DNA of 64,000 nucleotides from Macrolepiota albuminosa (Eukaryota > Basidiomycota > Agaricomycetes > Agaricales > Agaricaceae), in assembly GCA_027475525.1 (NCBI GenBank), contig JAMWFC010000108.1, positions 125,811 to 189,810 of the forward strand, given 5' to 3'. A program made the position numbers and the translations under genes. Below the pieces are notes generated by a model. The model saw nothing but the letters and a program-made list of their open reading frames with translations, searched no databases and was not told the origin of the DNA. Positions 1-10,800 of this stretch are shown piece after piece (the stretch's first letter is position 1; each line of letters starts with the position of its first letter).

Positions 1-581
1 GTAAGTCCTTGGAACTCCTTCAACTCTGTCCATGATTCGGCTGTGTTGTATGAGACGTATCTGGCGGCGTATTCCTTCATCTGTGTATCGTCGGTTACCC
101 GGCAATCACGTAGCAGATACTCCAACTCTTTGAAGTACATTAGTTCGCAAGGTTTTGTTTCGTCCCATTTTGGCGATGAGAAGTGGTTTTGGGGTGGCAT
201 GCGCTGATTGTTCAGCTGATTCATACCAATAGGTGTGTTTGTTGAGGTAGGAAGGGTGGTGGTGCTCGTGTTACTTAGCGTCGATGTCGTAGGTACCGGC
301 TCAGTTAGCTCCAAGTCGCTAGGTTCTGGCGATAATAGCCTAGATAACTCTTCTAGAGGCGTAAGCGGCGTATGGTTTTTGCCTGCTAAGTACTCAAATG
401 GTCGGGAAAACGGGAAAAAGCTCTCAGCTAAGCTGTCTGGTGCGGCCTCAAGCTCCTGATCCAAAGTCTGTCTCGGTAGCGTGCCTGGTAAGTGTGGTGA
501 TTCGGTGGTACTTGGTTCAAGCGCGCTCTCCACCAGGAGGCGGTGCTGTCGCTGGGCTCGAGTTTCTGGCAGAATTCTGTC
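1..581 (-). pseudogene. Ty3/Gypsy gag fragment (partial, runs off left edge)
   Basis: Read on the minus strand, an open frame runs from a TGA at 582-584 off the left end of the window. It has a Ser/Thr/Pro-rich N-terminal stretch, then a segment reading PPQNHFSSPKWDETKP, ELMYFKELEYLLRDC and MKEYAARYVSYNTAESW. That is the start of the capsid-like gag domain common in basidiomycete Gypsy elements: a short Pro-rich lead, a conserved aromatic-acidic helix, then a K-Y-A-R-Y helix. No convincing ATG begins the frame, the first Met being deep in it near 220. The element's 5' LTR should lie to the right on this strand. CpG is plentiful, so the copy is fairly young. The family assignment is confident; whether it was ever functional cannot be judged from the fragment. 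Confidence 0.7.
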
Positions 582-741
582 TCAGAAGAACCCCTTGCGG
601 TGGGCTCCAAAATGATGACGCCAACTGTGGTTGGGTGCGCTGGATGTATACGCAGTACAATGCCGTCTCCAGCGCTTGGCGTGCATAGTTGTGAGGAGTC
701 CTGACAGGGTCCCGGTGTGCTCGAGTGGAGGTAGTAAAACA

Positions 742-1691
742 ATGCGCTAGATTATAGCGCTTCGGGGGCTACCTGGCAGACGGTAAGCGTCATAGTTTAG
801 GCAAAGATATTGGAGAAAAGACGAATAGCGCAGCGTATTGTGCCCGTAGGTGGCACCGTAAACGATGAAGACGAGATAGACGAAGCTAGCGCCTGACTTA
901 GTGACGAAGTCGAAGGAAGCTAGCGCAAGTTGAACGCTAAGTGTAACTGTGTGTTTGAGGGGTTACGATTCGTTGTTATATACATGTAAAGTAGCTATTT
1001 TATATACTATGCGCTACCGTGTTTGCCAAGATACGAGCCCATCTGCGGCGCTACCTCCTAGCGCCTCTCCTCGTGGTTTCCTCTAACAGCGACCTGTCAA
1101 CGGCGACCTTTTGCACATGGCTGATGGCGACCAACGGCGTTATGACCCACGGCGACCAGCGGCGACTCTATATTGACTTAGAATTGTACGAGTCTGCTCA
1201 CTTTTACTATATCTCCGATTGGCCAGGCTGTTCCGGGGTATGGTCGGAAAATCCTCGACAGACACCGTGAGCGCTAATGTCAGCGCTACTCATTGTATTA
1301 GTTCCTGGCAGGTCCAGATGTTGGATTTAAGTATATCCAGTGCCGCCGTCATTGATCCTTTTAGACTTCTGATTGAAGTTCCTCGTCAAATGGCAGCGCC
1401 TGCTGCTGGCTCCTTCTGGAAGTGATCGGGATTTAGTTAGAGTCCTCTCCCGCCGTCGTGTTAGCGCTATACGTTATGAGCCCCCTTCATCCTTGGGCTA
1501 GGTGAAAGGAGTGCGCTGAAGGCCTGGTAGCTAGGGGTTAGGATAAATTTCCACATCCTGTAGTAATTTGCCAGAGCTAGAGCTGCTCTATATTCCCAAC
1601 TGGTCGCTAGAGTCCTGAATACGTCAAGTGTTGGTTGGCCTATAATGTCCCTTGATGCGCTCAGTCCGAGTAGAAGCCTATCACCGATCAG
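742..1691 (-). other. Possible 5' LTR or leader of the minus-strand Gypsy element
   Basis: No coding sequence is supported. On the minus strand a TATATAAAA box lies near 1005, upstream of the gag fragment, which is where a 5' LTR promoter would be. The stretch has many AGCGC words. I could not fix TG/CA ends. Confidence 0.3.
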
Positions 1692-2485
1692 TGATAGCGC
1701 TGACAGCAGACAGAATGACAACTGACAGATGGCATCAGTCACTGACAACAGCATTTAGGGAAAAGCCTGATGATCTATCAAAAACTGACGGACAGCTTGG
1801 CGTTTGACCTTGGCGTCTGACACCGCTTAGCACCTTGATCTGGCACCTGACATCGCTTAGGTGTTCTGACAGACAGAAGGATGATGGATTGATGGTTTAG
1901 CTTCGCAATCTGCTGCCTGGGGCTGCTAAGGGTCTTGAACGGACGGTAGGGATCTGAAATCGTTGGAGCTACCCCTATAAAATTTTCTAGTTTACCGCAC
2001 TTTGGTGTCATTGGTCACTGGCGACGGTGAACTCATTGTAGTATAAAAGTACTTACTGACTTGTACATAGAGAATTGAATAATAGACAAGAGTTTCCTGC
2101 TCCCCTCACTTCAGTCTCCCTTACGCTCAAGATCTCATTTACGGTCGGCAACATCAAACTCATCGGCAGTTGCAGACTCTTGCTAACACTTGACACACTC
2201 GTGCCTTGCAACTACGGCAGGCATTATCGATGCTTAGACTTCGCTAAGCTTACCGTGCTCTTGCCGTTGACCTTGCCGTGTTCACTTACCGCTTCTTTCA
2301 TAGGTGCTTTACCTTAGCGCTTTACACTTGCCGACCCCCCTTACCGACTTTCCCTCATTTTCACAGGCGCGTTCTCTGGGATCTGCCCGGGACTCCCTAC
2401 ATCACTTTTAGCACGCCCAACGCAAGCTCTTGGCATGGTAACACTATAGTTACATTTGTTACTGACCAAACCTTGGGCGTCATCA
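1692..2485 (+). mobile_element. LTR-like block (family shared with 42251-42907)
   Basis: The block starts TGATAGCGCT and ends GGGCGTCATCA, giving TG...CA ends. It aligns in patches with 42251-42907: a GGCGACGG-GAACT stretch before a TATAAA box, a CTTGCAACTACGGCAGGCA-like stretch, and the shared end TTCTCTG-GA--TG-CC-GGACTCCCT followed by TTGGGCGTCATCA. The right edge coincides with the point where the neighbouring gag-like pseudogene is cut off compared with its copy at 49.1-50.8 kb, as an insertion would do. No matching target duplication was found, so the left end is approximate. Confidence 0.42.
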
Positions 2486-3111
2486 CCGGGCTCGACAGGA
2501 AACAGACACGGAATTATCCCTGCAAGATTTTGCCACTGGTGCCTCGAATTCACATGGTTCACCTCGACGTGAGCATAACGAGCACTGGTGATGGTTAGGA
2601 CGTGCAACGGGGCCAGGAGAACACTCACAGGACCCTTATTCTGACACCACTTGAGGGTGGGAGGGCCACGGTGCCGGTTTTGGGCTGCAGCAAATTGCTC
2701 CAGTGTCACATTGGCTTGAGGGATCCGCTTCGTTGCCGGGACTTGCCATACCTGACCGGGCCCAAGAACAGGCTGTTCAGTATGCGTTGACGAGCTCACA
2801 GCAGGTGCTGATTGGACTGAGCTGCTTGGACCGGCTGTCTGCGTGCTCCTCTCTGGTGCCAATGGGTCGGATGTCAGTGTCGAAGAACTTGCACCCATAT
2901 TTCAGGCTGCCATCTCTGGGTGGGCGTGCCGGGTAAGTATGCAGACATGCCGGGAAACTACTTATGCTGCTGGAAAAGGGCTGCTATTTGCTGCTCATCC
3001 CGATGGCGCTTGTATATTTCTCAGCGCTCCTCATAGCGTAGCCATGAAGCAGTAGAGTTATCACCAGGCTGGGGTGGCGTAGGCGAACGGTTAGGGGTAG
3101 AGTGGCACGAC
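2486..3111 (-). pseudogene. Zinc-knuckle gag-like pseudogene (copy 1)
   Basis: On the minus strand a frame begins with ATG near 3109-3111 (MSCHSTPNRSPTPPQPGD). It continues through stops into a cysteine motif, C-x2-C-x6-C-EFEAPVAKS (RPNHHQCSLCSRRGEPCEFE), near 2500-2600. The spacing resembles the cysteine clusters of gag-like proteins found beside basidiomycete retroelements. The same gene, longer and with a coiled-coil end, is at 49168-50760. Here a TGA at 3021-3023 (minus strand) faces CAA in the other copy, pointing to ancestral CGA. The coding end is truncated by the LTR-like block. Function is not established beyond nucleic-acid binding suggested by the cysteines. Confidence 0.5.
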
Positions 3112-3138
3112 ATAGTCAAAGAAGGATGGATGGTCAAA

Positions 3139-3292
3139 ATGTTTTTCTTATCTACCCTTTTGTTATGATGGCATCAAGCTTCTACTTCTATTACCGCTAT
3201 GAATACATAGCCACTATGTTTTTCTTATCTACCCTTTTGTTATGATGGCATCAAGCTTCTACTTCTATTACCGCTATGAATACATAGCCACC
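3139..3292 (+). repeat. 77-bp direct duplication
   Basis: The second copy begins at 3216. The inverted element copy near 49.1 kb has this segment once only. Confidence 0.85.
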
Positions 3293-3833
3293 ACCACATT
3301 GCTTAGATGAATAAATAAAAATAAACCCCGAGTTTGTACGTAAGTAACAATAAGAGTGTTGTGTCCATACAGATAGTTTTGAATCCTCTGCAAAGTTCAT
3401 GTATTTTTAACTAAACTTTTCAAGTGTGTTTTTGTCATTTATTGTTTCATGTGTTGTGAATGTCATATGCACTGCTTATACAAGATAAAGGTCATAAAAA
3501 ATGAACGTAAAGGATGGATGGGAATGTCATTACTCACTTAGACTCCTTGCAGGTTGTGTAAGACCTATGCAGTGTGTCATTCCAAAGCCTCAAATGGTAC
3601 AACAGATCACCGATCACATACAGAGTCGATCCTAAGATGCTCAGCATATTCCCATAGAATGTGATCGCCGAATAGACTGCTGATCATCGGATGATCAGCA
3701 TCAGTGGATCCACATGGAACGTGATCGCCAAATAGACTGCCGATTATTGGCAAGCGTGACTTTGGTTTCACTATCCTCAACGACAAGACATGGCCGCCTT
3801 GAACCATATTTTGGGTACAGGTGCCCTGGGGTC

Positions 3834-3987
3834 AACGCAGGTAATATATAATACATCCAATGCCAATTTTGATGCTGATTATGATTGGTTAGAGCATAAC
3901 TATATTTTGCAACGCAGGTAATATATAATACATCCAATGCCAATTTTGATGCTGATTATGATTGGTTAGAGCATAACTATATTTTGT
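3834..3987 (+). repeat. 77-bp direct duplication
   Basis: The second copy begins at 3911, and the copies read as identical. The related segments at 37.6 and 47.7 kb are single. Confidence 0.85.
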
Positions 3988-4303
3988 CTGAATGAGGGGG
4001 AGGGGATGGGGGGGGAGGAGAGAGAGAGAGAGATAGAGGGTTAATACAAATATCTGGTGAGTCATAATATTGTATTATAATACCATTGTTCATTTACCGA
4101 CGCATCTTAAGTCAGCGTTGTGGCTTGCCAGCTACATAAAATCGAAAGGGCATCTTAGGGTTTGTATGTATCATCACACCTGTGTGTGATGGCATTTCTT
4201 CGTGAGTATGTTATTGCTGTCTGAAACCAGTACATTGGATTTTGCTCGCAGTGGTGGCAAGCTTTCTTCACTGGATTTTTGATACTACCTCAATTGCACC
4301 CTT

Positions 4304-4457
4304 TTAGTTATGCCTATACTGTTCAGCTGTGGGTCTACCGAGGTGTTTCCTACCCGATATGTCCTTAGCTACCATGTAGTTTAGTTATGCCTATACTGTT
4401 CAGCTGTGGGTCTACCGAGGTGTTTCCTACCCGATATGTCCTTAGCTACCATGTAGC
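4304..4457 (+). repeat. 77-bp direct duplication
   Basis: The second copy begins at 4381, in noncoding leader. Confidence 0.85.
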
Positions 4458-5342
4458 GGAAGTAGATAGCATTGTAGACATACGGCTGTATTTAATTATT
4501 TATCCCAATCGTGGTATTGTGGCTGTGTATTGTTCGAGTATACTATTGCTGTACAGCCATGAGTTCCGTGATTGCTACATGTATTCCATATTATTACATT
4601 CTTTCAAGTGCGAAACAATCTAATTGAATCTAAAACGTATAATATTGCTTTTACCTTCACGTATTGTTTGAGGTGATATAACTATTTATCTGTCAATGTC
4701 ATATTTAATCTTTCTTGGTCTGCGGTTTATAAAGGTATCGTACTTAGATAATTCATCGATCAAGCATTAAGGGAGAAAAAATGATAATAATAATAATAAT
4801 AACAATAATAATATATACGTATAATTCCCTTTGATAGGTATTGCCAAACCGTTCGTCCATATGGTCAATTATATAATTGATGTATTATTTTGATGCAATG
4901 ACACTTATTACGACATGTTGTTTTGATGATGACACTTAGTTTTTACTGTATTAACTGGGAAAAAATACAAAAAAAAAACAAACAAACAAACGACACAATA
5001 TGATGTGGGCGGTAGTATATTGTATGTTAGCGCTATTGACGGTGGTATATGTGGTGCTTGGTATGTGGGTTAATATAGAAAGGCACTGAGGGAACGGCGA
5101 TGAGAGCTTGTGGAACAATTCAGCAGGGACGACTGATTGACCAGATGTGAGAAATAGGATAACTCGGTGAAAATATAACGGACTGCGTTGGGTAAAAATG
5201 TCTCAAGAGGTAGTATCAAAGACATCATAAGATATCAGTCGTCAATGTTCATGTAATTCAGCATTTGTTGCTCAAAATTGCTGGTACTGACCGCCTCGCC
5301 GTCCCTCTGTTGGAGTTCTCCGTTGTCTTCATATGTTCAGAG

Positions 5343-5496
5343 CTTCCTTTTCACCAGCTTGTAGTCTTTGCATTTGAGCGGTTGCCCCTTCCTCTTCTTG
5401 GTAATTGTCAGAGTGAGAACTTCCTTTTCACCAGCTTGTAGTCTTTGCATTTGAGCGGTTGCCCCTTCCTCTTCTTGGTAATTGTCAGAGTGAGAA
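5343..5496 (+). repeat. 77-bp direct duplication
   Basis: The second copy begins at 5420. It duplicates the Lys-rich C-terminal codons of the minus-strand gene; the equivalent at 46.1-46.2 kb is single. Confidence 0.87.
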
Positions 5497-5635
5497 GAAT
5501 ACATTTATTGTTTATATGGCCGCTCACTAGTGCAAATGTTTCGTCCAGCAGCGTTATCTTGTCAGAGTGAGAAGAATACATTTATTGTTTATATGGCCGC
5601 TCACTAGTGCAAATGTTTCGTCCAGCAGCGTTATT
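5482..5635 (+). repeat. 77-bp direct duplication
   Basis: The second copy begins at 5559, overlapping the tail of the previous duplication and breaking the same minus-strand gene. Confidence 0.87.
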
Positions 5636-5743
5636 GATCTCAAAACTGTTAACATCTTGTACTTCTCTCCCCTCAATGGAACGACTGCGAAGGATACCTG
5701 CGCCGCAACTATATCGCCGATTTGGAAGGTCTGCGGTTTGATC

Positions 5744-5900
5744 CTCTTGAACCTTTGATTTGTGTGAGCATCTATGTTTTATGGTCGTTGTCCGTATATT
5801 CTTACGTTTTATCTCCTTCCACTCTTGAACCTTTGATTTGTGTGAGCATCTATGTTTTATGGTCGTCCATATATTCTTATGTTTTATCTCCTTCCAGTGT
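5744..5900 (+). repeat. Diverged direct duplication (about 75-78 bp unit)
   Basis: The units start at 5744 and 5822. Unlike the exact 77-bp duplications, they differ by a 3-base indel and several C/T changes. It lies in an intron of the minus-strand gene. Confidence 0.7.
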
Positions 5901-6640
5901 TATCCTTGCTTGCACATACTCGACAACATTGTCTGATGTTCTCTTGAATCCCCCTCATGCAATTTTTTTGAGCAATCCGTTGGGGTCAGTATCCTTTTCA
6001 AACGGAATGTGAACTTCTTGTTTGTCTGAGTCCTTTGCGGGTGTAAACACCTTATTGTTTGCGTACAATATCTTGTTTCCTTTGTCTGACATTTTTTCCG
6101 ACCATTCTTCCAGTTTGCCCTCTTTGAACTCCTGGTCAAATGCTTTGTATACTGTTTTTGCCACAGCCATGGTGTCGTCAAACTGCTGCGTGCCAAGCCC
6201 GTCCAGTTTTATTGACTGTTTGAGGTATTTACACTTCCGATTGAATTCACTACATCCCTATCAGCCATCTTCAATATGTGTAGCATCATTGAACGCTCAC
6301 TTTATAGATCCTCCTATCTTAAACAGGAGCAGATCTATGTCTGCTATTGCACCGTACACCGTGTATATTGCTTCCTTGTTTGTCACCTTGCCGTCCTGGT
6401 CTGCTAGTAGGATTCTCCATATTTTTGGGCTTTCGTACTGCCGTACAACTACCGTACTTTTCCATTCTGGATTCTTCACAAGACATTAACTCTATGTGTG
6501 GACGCGATACATATATATTTTTATTTCACCTGAAGAATGTCATGGAGTCGTGCTTCCCCTCTATGCTCGTCATACTCGACATGTCATTCCAAGGTACTTC
6601 CTATGTTAATGTCCGTTTAAATATCTTTTTATAATTCTAA

Positions 6641-7887
6641 AAAGCTTCATTCAGTACACACTTGCATTGCTTTCGTTGTACTCGTTGTCCATTTTTTTAT
6701 ATGTGTATGTGATGATAAGATAGGCTACAGAATGTCTGGTGAGCTGATACTGTCTCGTGTCGCGTTGCAGCCATCTATTATAAGCAACTTTTCAGGGTCA
6801 ACTATCTGTATGGCTTCTTATTCTCATGTCGCGTTGCATTGGTCTGATCAGACAACATTTATGGGTCGACTGTCTGTCTGGCTTCTTAGCGATTTGGACA
6901 TATTTTATCTCTCTTATTCAACACGTTTGGAAACAATAAGATCTATCCAATTTATTGGATCTCCCTATATGCTAATCATCCAACCGTCTCACAGACAACT
7001 TCTTTCCCATATATTCTCCCGTCCCACAGGACTGTGTTCTTTTCCTTTTAGTTCGAAGCATGTACATTTCCGCATCAATATATTTATTCTGCTGTATCAT
7101 TTTATTTGATTTTGGCTTATAGGTTGTCTGTTCCCTGGATACTGAGTGGGTTACTTTGCTTCTAGCATCTTTTAGGATTGAAATAGGTTAATTCAAACTG
7201 ACTGATTGGCTTGCCTACATATTACCTACATATTACTCTGTTATTATTACGGGATTGAACAAGGCTAATTCAAATTGACAATTTGGCTTGCCTATTGGTA
7301 TCCCTTACTTCTTACACCGTTATGGCTAGGATTGAACAAGGCTAATTCAAATTGACAATTTGGCTTGCCTATTGGTATCCCTTACTTCTTACACCGTTAT
7401 GGCTACATTTCTTGTAGTATCTGAATGTTTCTGCCTTTTCGCCTTTCTATGTCCAGACTCGCCGGTCTGGCGCATGTAGAGCTTGTGTAAAGTGGCGGTT
7501 TCTTACGCAGGCGTTGTTATTCAATGTGTATTGATTTATTCGTCTAAGCGTGTATTAATGGTTCTTTATCTGTCTCCCAAATGGCTGGCTCAAAGCTTCT
7601 AACCCATCATTAACTCCGTGTTATTTTTCTTTTTATTTTTTATTTCTATTTGTTTTAAACGTTTTTTACCCTATATTTGGCTTGTATATTCAGTTTATTG
7701 GGCAACCATGGGTACTCGTGCTAATATATTTGGTTTATTTGACCCTCGTTGCTTTTGACGTTTACGTGTCCATTACTCTGCTGGGATACCATAAAACCTG
7801 CATGCTGCAGGCTTCCTTATCCTCAAATCTTTTGCTCTATCTATCTGTCCCTATTTTTGTTTATACATTGTTATACTTGGTACTACC
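6641..7887. promoter_or_regulatory. Shared divergent intergenic region, conserved in both element copies
   Basis: This separates the minus-strand gene from the plus-strand gene starting at 7888 and is retained, with many CpG-to-TpG changes, at about 43.95-45.1 kb. No specific promoter motif was identified. Divergent control is an inference from gene arrangement only. Confidence 0.35.
7253..7406 (+). repeat. 77-bp direct duplication
   Basis: The second copy begins at 7330, in the divergent intergenic region. Confidence 0.85.
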
Positions 7888-10800
7888 ATGCCTCCATGCA
7901 AAAAATCAAAGAAATCCACAGATAAACCAGAAGATATGATGCGTCCTTTGTACGAACAGCTGCAAGCTTTGTAAATTTATATCTACCTGCCTACGTCTCA
8001 TTATTATACTGATATATTTGACTAAGGAATGCAGACCAATTGGCTTTGTAAATTTATATCTACCTGCCTACGTCTCATTATTATACTGATATATTTGACT
8101 AAGGAATGCAGACCAATTGGACATGTGCGTTATGTAATCGTTCATATGTATGACCTTGACATGTGCTATCAGTATATTTGCAGCTGTGTTAGCCAGCAAC
8201 TCGCCTGTCGATGCCGATTCTGCATCTTCCTCTTCAGTCAAGTGCAAAATTGGTGTCGCCCGTGATGTGTACATCCTTGTATATCATGTTGATGTCAATG
8301 ATTGCTTATCATTTGTAGTGATAGTACACCCTGTACGCCTTCGCCAAAGAAGAAGAGGGCTGGTGGCCCTTCAAGCGTTGAGTCCCTGGTTATGTGCATA
8401 CTAATGTTATGTTATTGACCTTCGGTTGACTGCATACTGTTTATTTAGACGTGCCTTGGAGAAGCTTTTGGCCGGTACAGGTGATACACTGTCCACTCCA
8501 ACTGGGCAAACTATGTTAGTCAGATTACACTATTTGTAGTATGACTCACCTGAAAATGTTGTTTCTCGTATATCTTCAGGCGCAGTCGCACCCTTTCAGA
8601 TAAACCTCAGGTTGCAGGGGTCACAAAATCGACCACACGTATCCTTCCCAACATGAAGGCTGATTCAGACAATAACTCGGTGTCTGACAATTCCCCGGAT
8701 AACAGAAATAGCATCATATCTCTTGCAGAAAGCGACGGTTTGCTGGAAGTGTCAGTATTTTATTTTCAATTTTATTGTAAATACTGCTCATGTGTTGTGT
8801 CTTTTATTTTTATTCTTATTTGTGGTATCGGTACATCTTGCGTTCGTAAACTGCCTGCCCATTCATTGGACGACGAATTATACGCCACTAGTGAACCTAT
8901 TATTGATAAAGACGCATCTGACGACGGAGTTGACAGGAGTAGCTTTGAGTCATTGGAATTACCCGATGATGAAGCTGATATGGCAGACTTAGTTTTCTCA
9001 GACAGTGCGCCGATTGCATGTGTCAATTCTGATAACGAATCTTTGGTGTTTGCTGCCCCCGCCGATGAACAAGAGTGTGCTGATGATAACGAAGATTGTC
9101 GTGTTATGGAAGATGCCAGTACTTATGTACATGGCATCAATACTAAACACGATGATCCTGTCAATGTTGGTGAACACTATGATATCAAAGAGTAGCATCT
9201 TATTATTTGTTTGATTGATTTCTGTATTCTGATTTTTTTTTTTTTTGTTAGATTTGACGGTGCTACTGATCTGACTGTTATGGTTACTAATCCTCTGGTT
9301 ATGCAGCCGGACATACAGGATCCTATGTTCTCTTCTACATACAGTATGCTTCCTTATCTTCTGTATGTCTGTTTATAGTATCCGCATCGCAATATGTACC
9401 GGTCTGTTTCTATTTATTGACATATTTTTCACACAGCCACGTGTTCAATATCATACCGTATAGATATGATAAACAAATCAGTGATGGATCAGTGCAATTT
9501 GCACGTATATCAGCTGTGATATCGAAGATGACCGAAGAAAATGCAGAGTAAGTGCTTATGTTATCTTGTTCATGTGCATCGTCGTTACACACATGTATAG
9601 ATCTTTGATTCAAGGCCTATTGTGGGTTGAACATGGCTTATATGTGCATTCAGCTCGCATACATCCTGATAATCTTACTGCCAAATCTCGTCACCTTGCT
9701 TTAAACCATGGGGGTAATGCCTTTTGCATCGACGTCATGTTCGGTGTCATATCTGCTTCTCATCTCTTCGATTCCGGCGTAGAAGTCAGCAGTTTCTCAT
9801 TCCCTTATAAACAGAAACGTTTGATGATTGTGCCATTCCAGCAAGAATTCCTACGTTCTATGGCCAATGTTGGAAATGCGTTGGGTTTGCGTTCTGATCC
9901 CATGGGCTCTTATTCAAGCTATGGGATGGCCTTTGTAACCAGAGGCGAAGGGAAGAGTGTGTCCTTCAAAAACTGTAAATTTTCAACTTGCGTGTAGCAT
10001 ACCTTGCCTTTGTAACCAGAGGCGAAGGGAAGAGTGTGTCCTTCAAAAACTGTAAATTTTCAACTTGCGTGTAGCATACCTTCATGTTGACATCATTTTG
10101 TAGCGGGTAGCTACTCAGTGCCTGTCCTTTCGAAGCCTCCTGTACTTACAGACAATTCTATGTTTTCTGTAAAATCTGCTCCTATTGTACCGACTCCAAA
10201 ATTCAAGAATTCTATGGAAGCGGTAATAAATTATGAATCGACTGGTGTGTCTTCCGTGTCATTATTCAACTTCTCTATTTATTTATTTCCAGTGCCTGTA
10301 TACAACGGTTGTTCGGAAACTGGACCTGCCTTTCGATTTTTGGCTGCTGACTTCAATGCTATTGCTAGTTGGCGCTCATACAATGGTAACACGTCCAATG
10401 TTCCTGAGGGGTCTGTCATTGCCATGGGTTACACAGCTGGATGGTTTGAAGGTTCCTCTTCAGTGTACGTTCACTATTTGTTACGATATTCTTATTGGTT
10501 ATTTATTTACTTATTTTTAGGTTCCTTTCTACTAACATCAAGTTCGTCATGGTTCTTCACACCCCTGATCTTGTTGTGGTTGGTGGTGCAGGCACCAGGC
10601 GCATGGCATCCTTGATGAAACCCGGTGGTCTTGAAGGGCCTGCATCTGGTGCTCCGGGAGGGTTGCAGGCACCAGGCGCATGGCATCCTTGATAAAACCT
10701 GGTGGTCTTGAAGGGCCTGCATCTGGTGCTCCGGGAGGGTTGAAAGCTATTTCTTCTTCTGGTTCTGTGGGTGGTATACCCTCCAAACACTGTAGTGCCA

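Larger units (their letters stand above)
3112..5342. other. Element leader without recognisable genes
   Basis: This AT-rich spacer is conserved between both copies (here and 46.2-49.1 kb, inverted), and a further piece at 3.73-3.99 kb recurs at 37.5-37.8 kb. It contains a GA-rich simple repeat near 4000-4036 and an AAT repeat near 4785-4815. No open frame survives comparison between copies, so I see no gene. Confidence 0.5.
5375..6640 (-). pseudogene. Conserved basidiomycete protein of unknown function, transposon-associated
   Basis: Exons on the minus strand: a piece ending HRGEARLHDILQ at 6530; an exon at 6473-6301 beginning NPEWKSTVVVRQY; an exon from about 6251 to 5925 with NRKCKYLKQSIKLDG and WSEKMSDKGNKILYANNK; and a last part at about 5760-5380 with PQTFQIGDIVAAQVSFAVV and YKMLTVLRSITLLD. 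The last segment (GDIV-AQVSF ... VLRS-LLD) resembles a recurrent but uncharacterised C-terminal region I know from Agaricomycete predicted proteins; I assign no biochemical role. A TGA at 6584-6586 faces CAA in the second copy (45177-45179), consistent with CpG decay of CGA. Two 77-bp duplications also cut the frame. The gene is divergent from the 7.9 kb gene, sharing a 1.2 kb intergenic region. The homologous copy is at 45170-46200. Confidence 0.6.
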
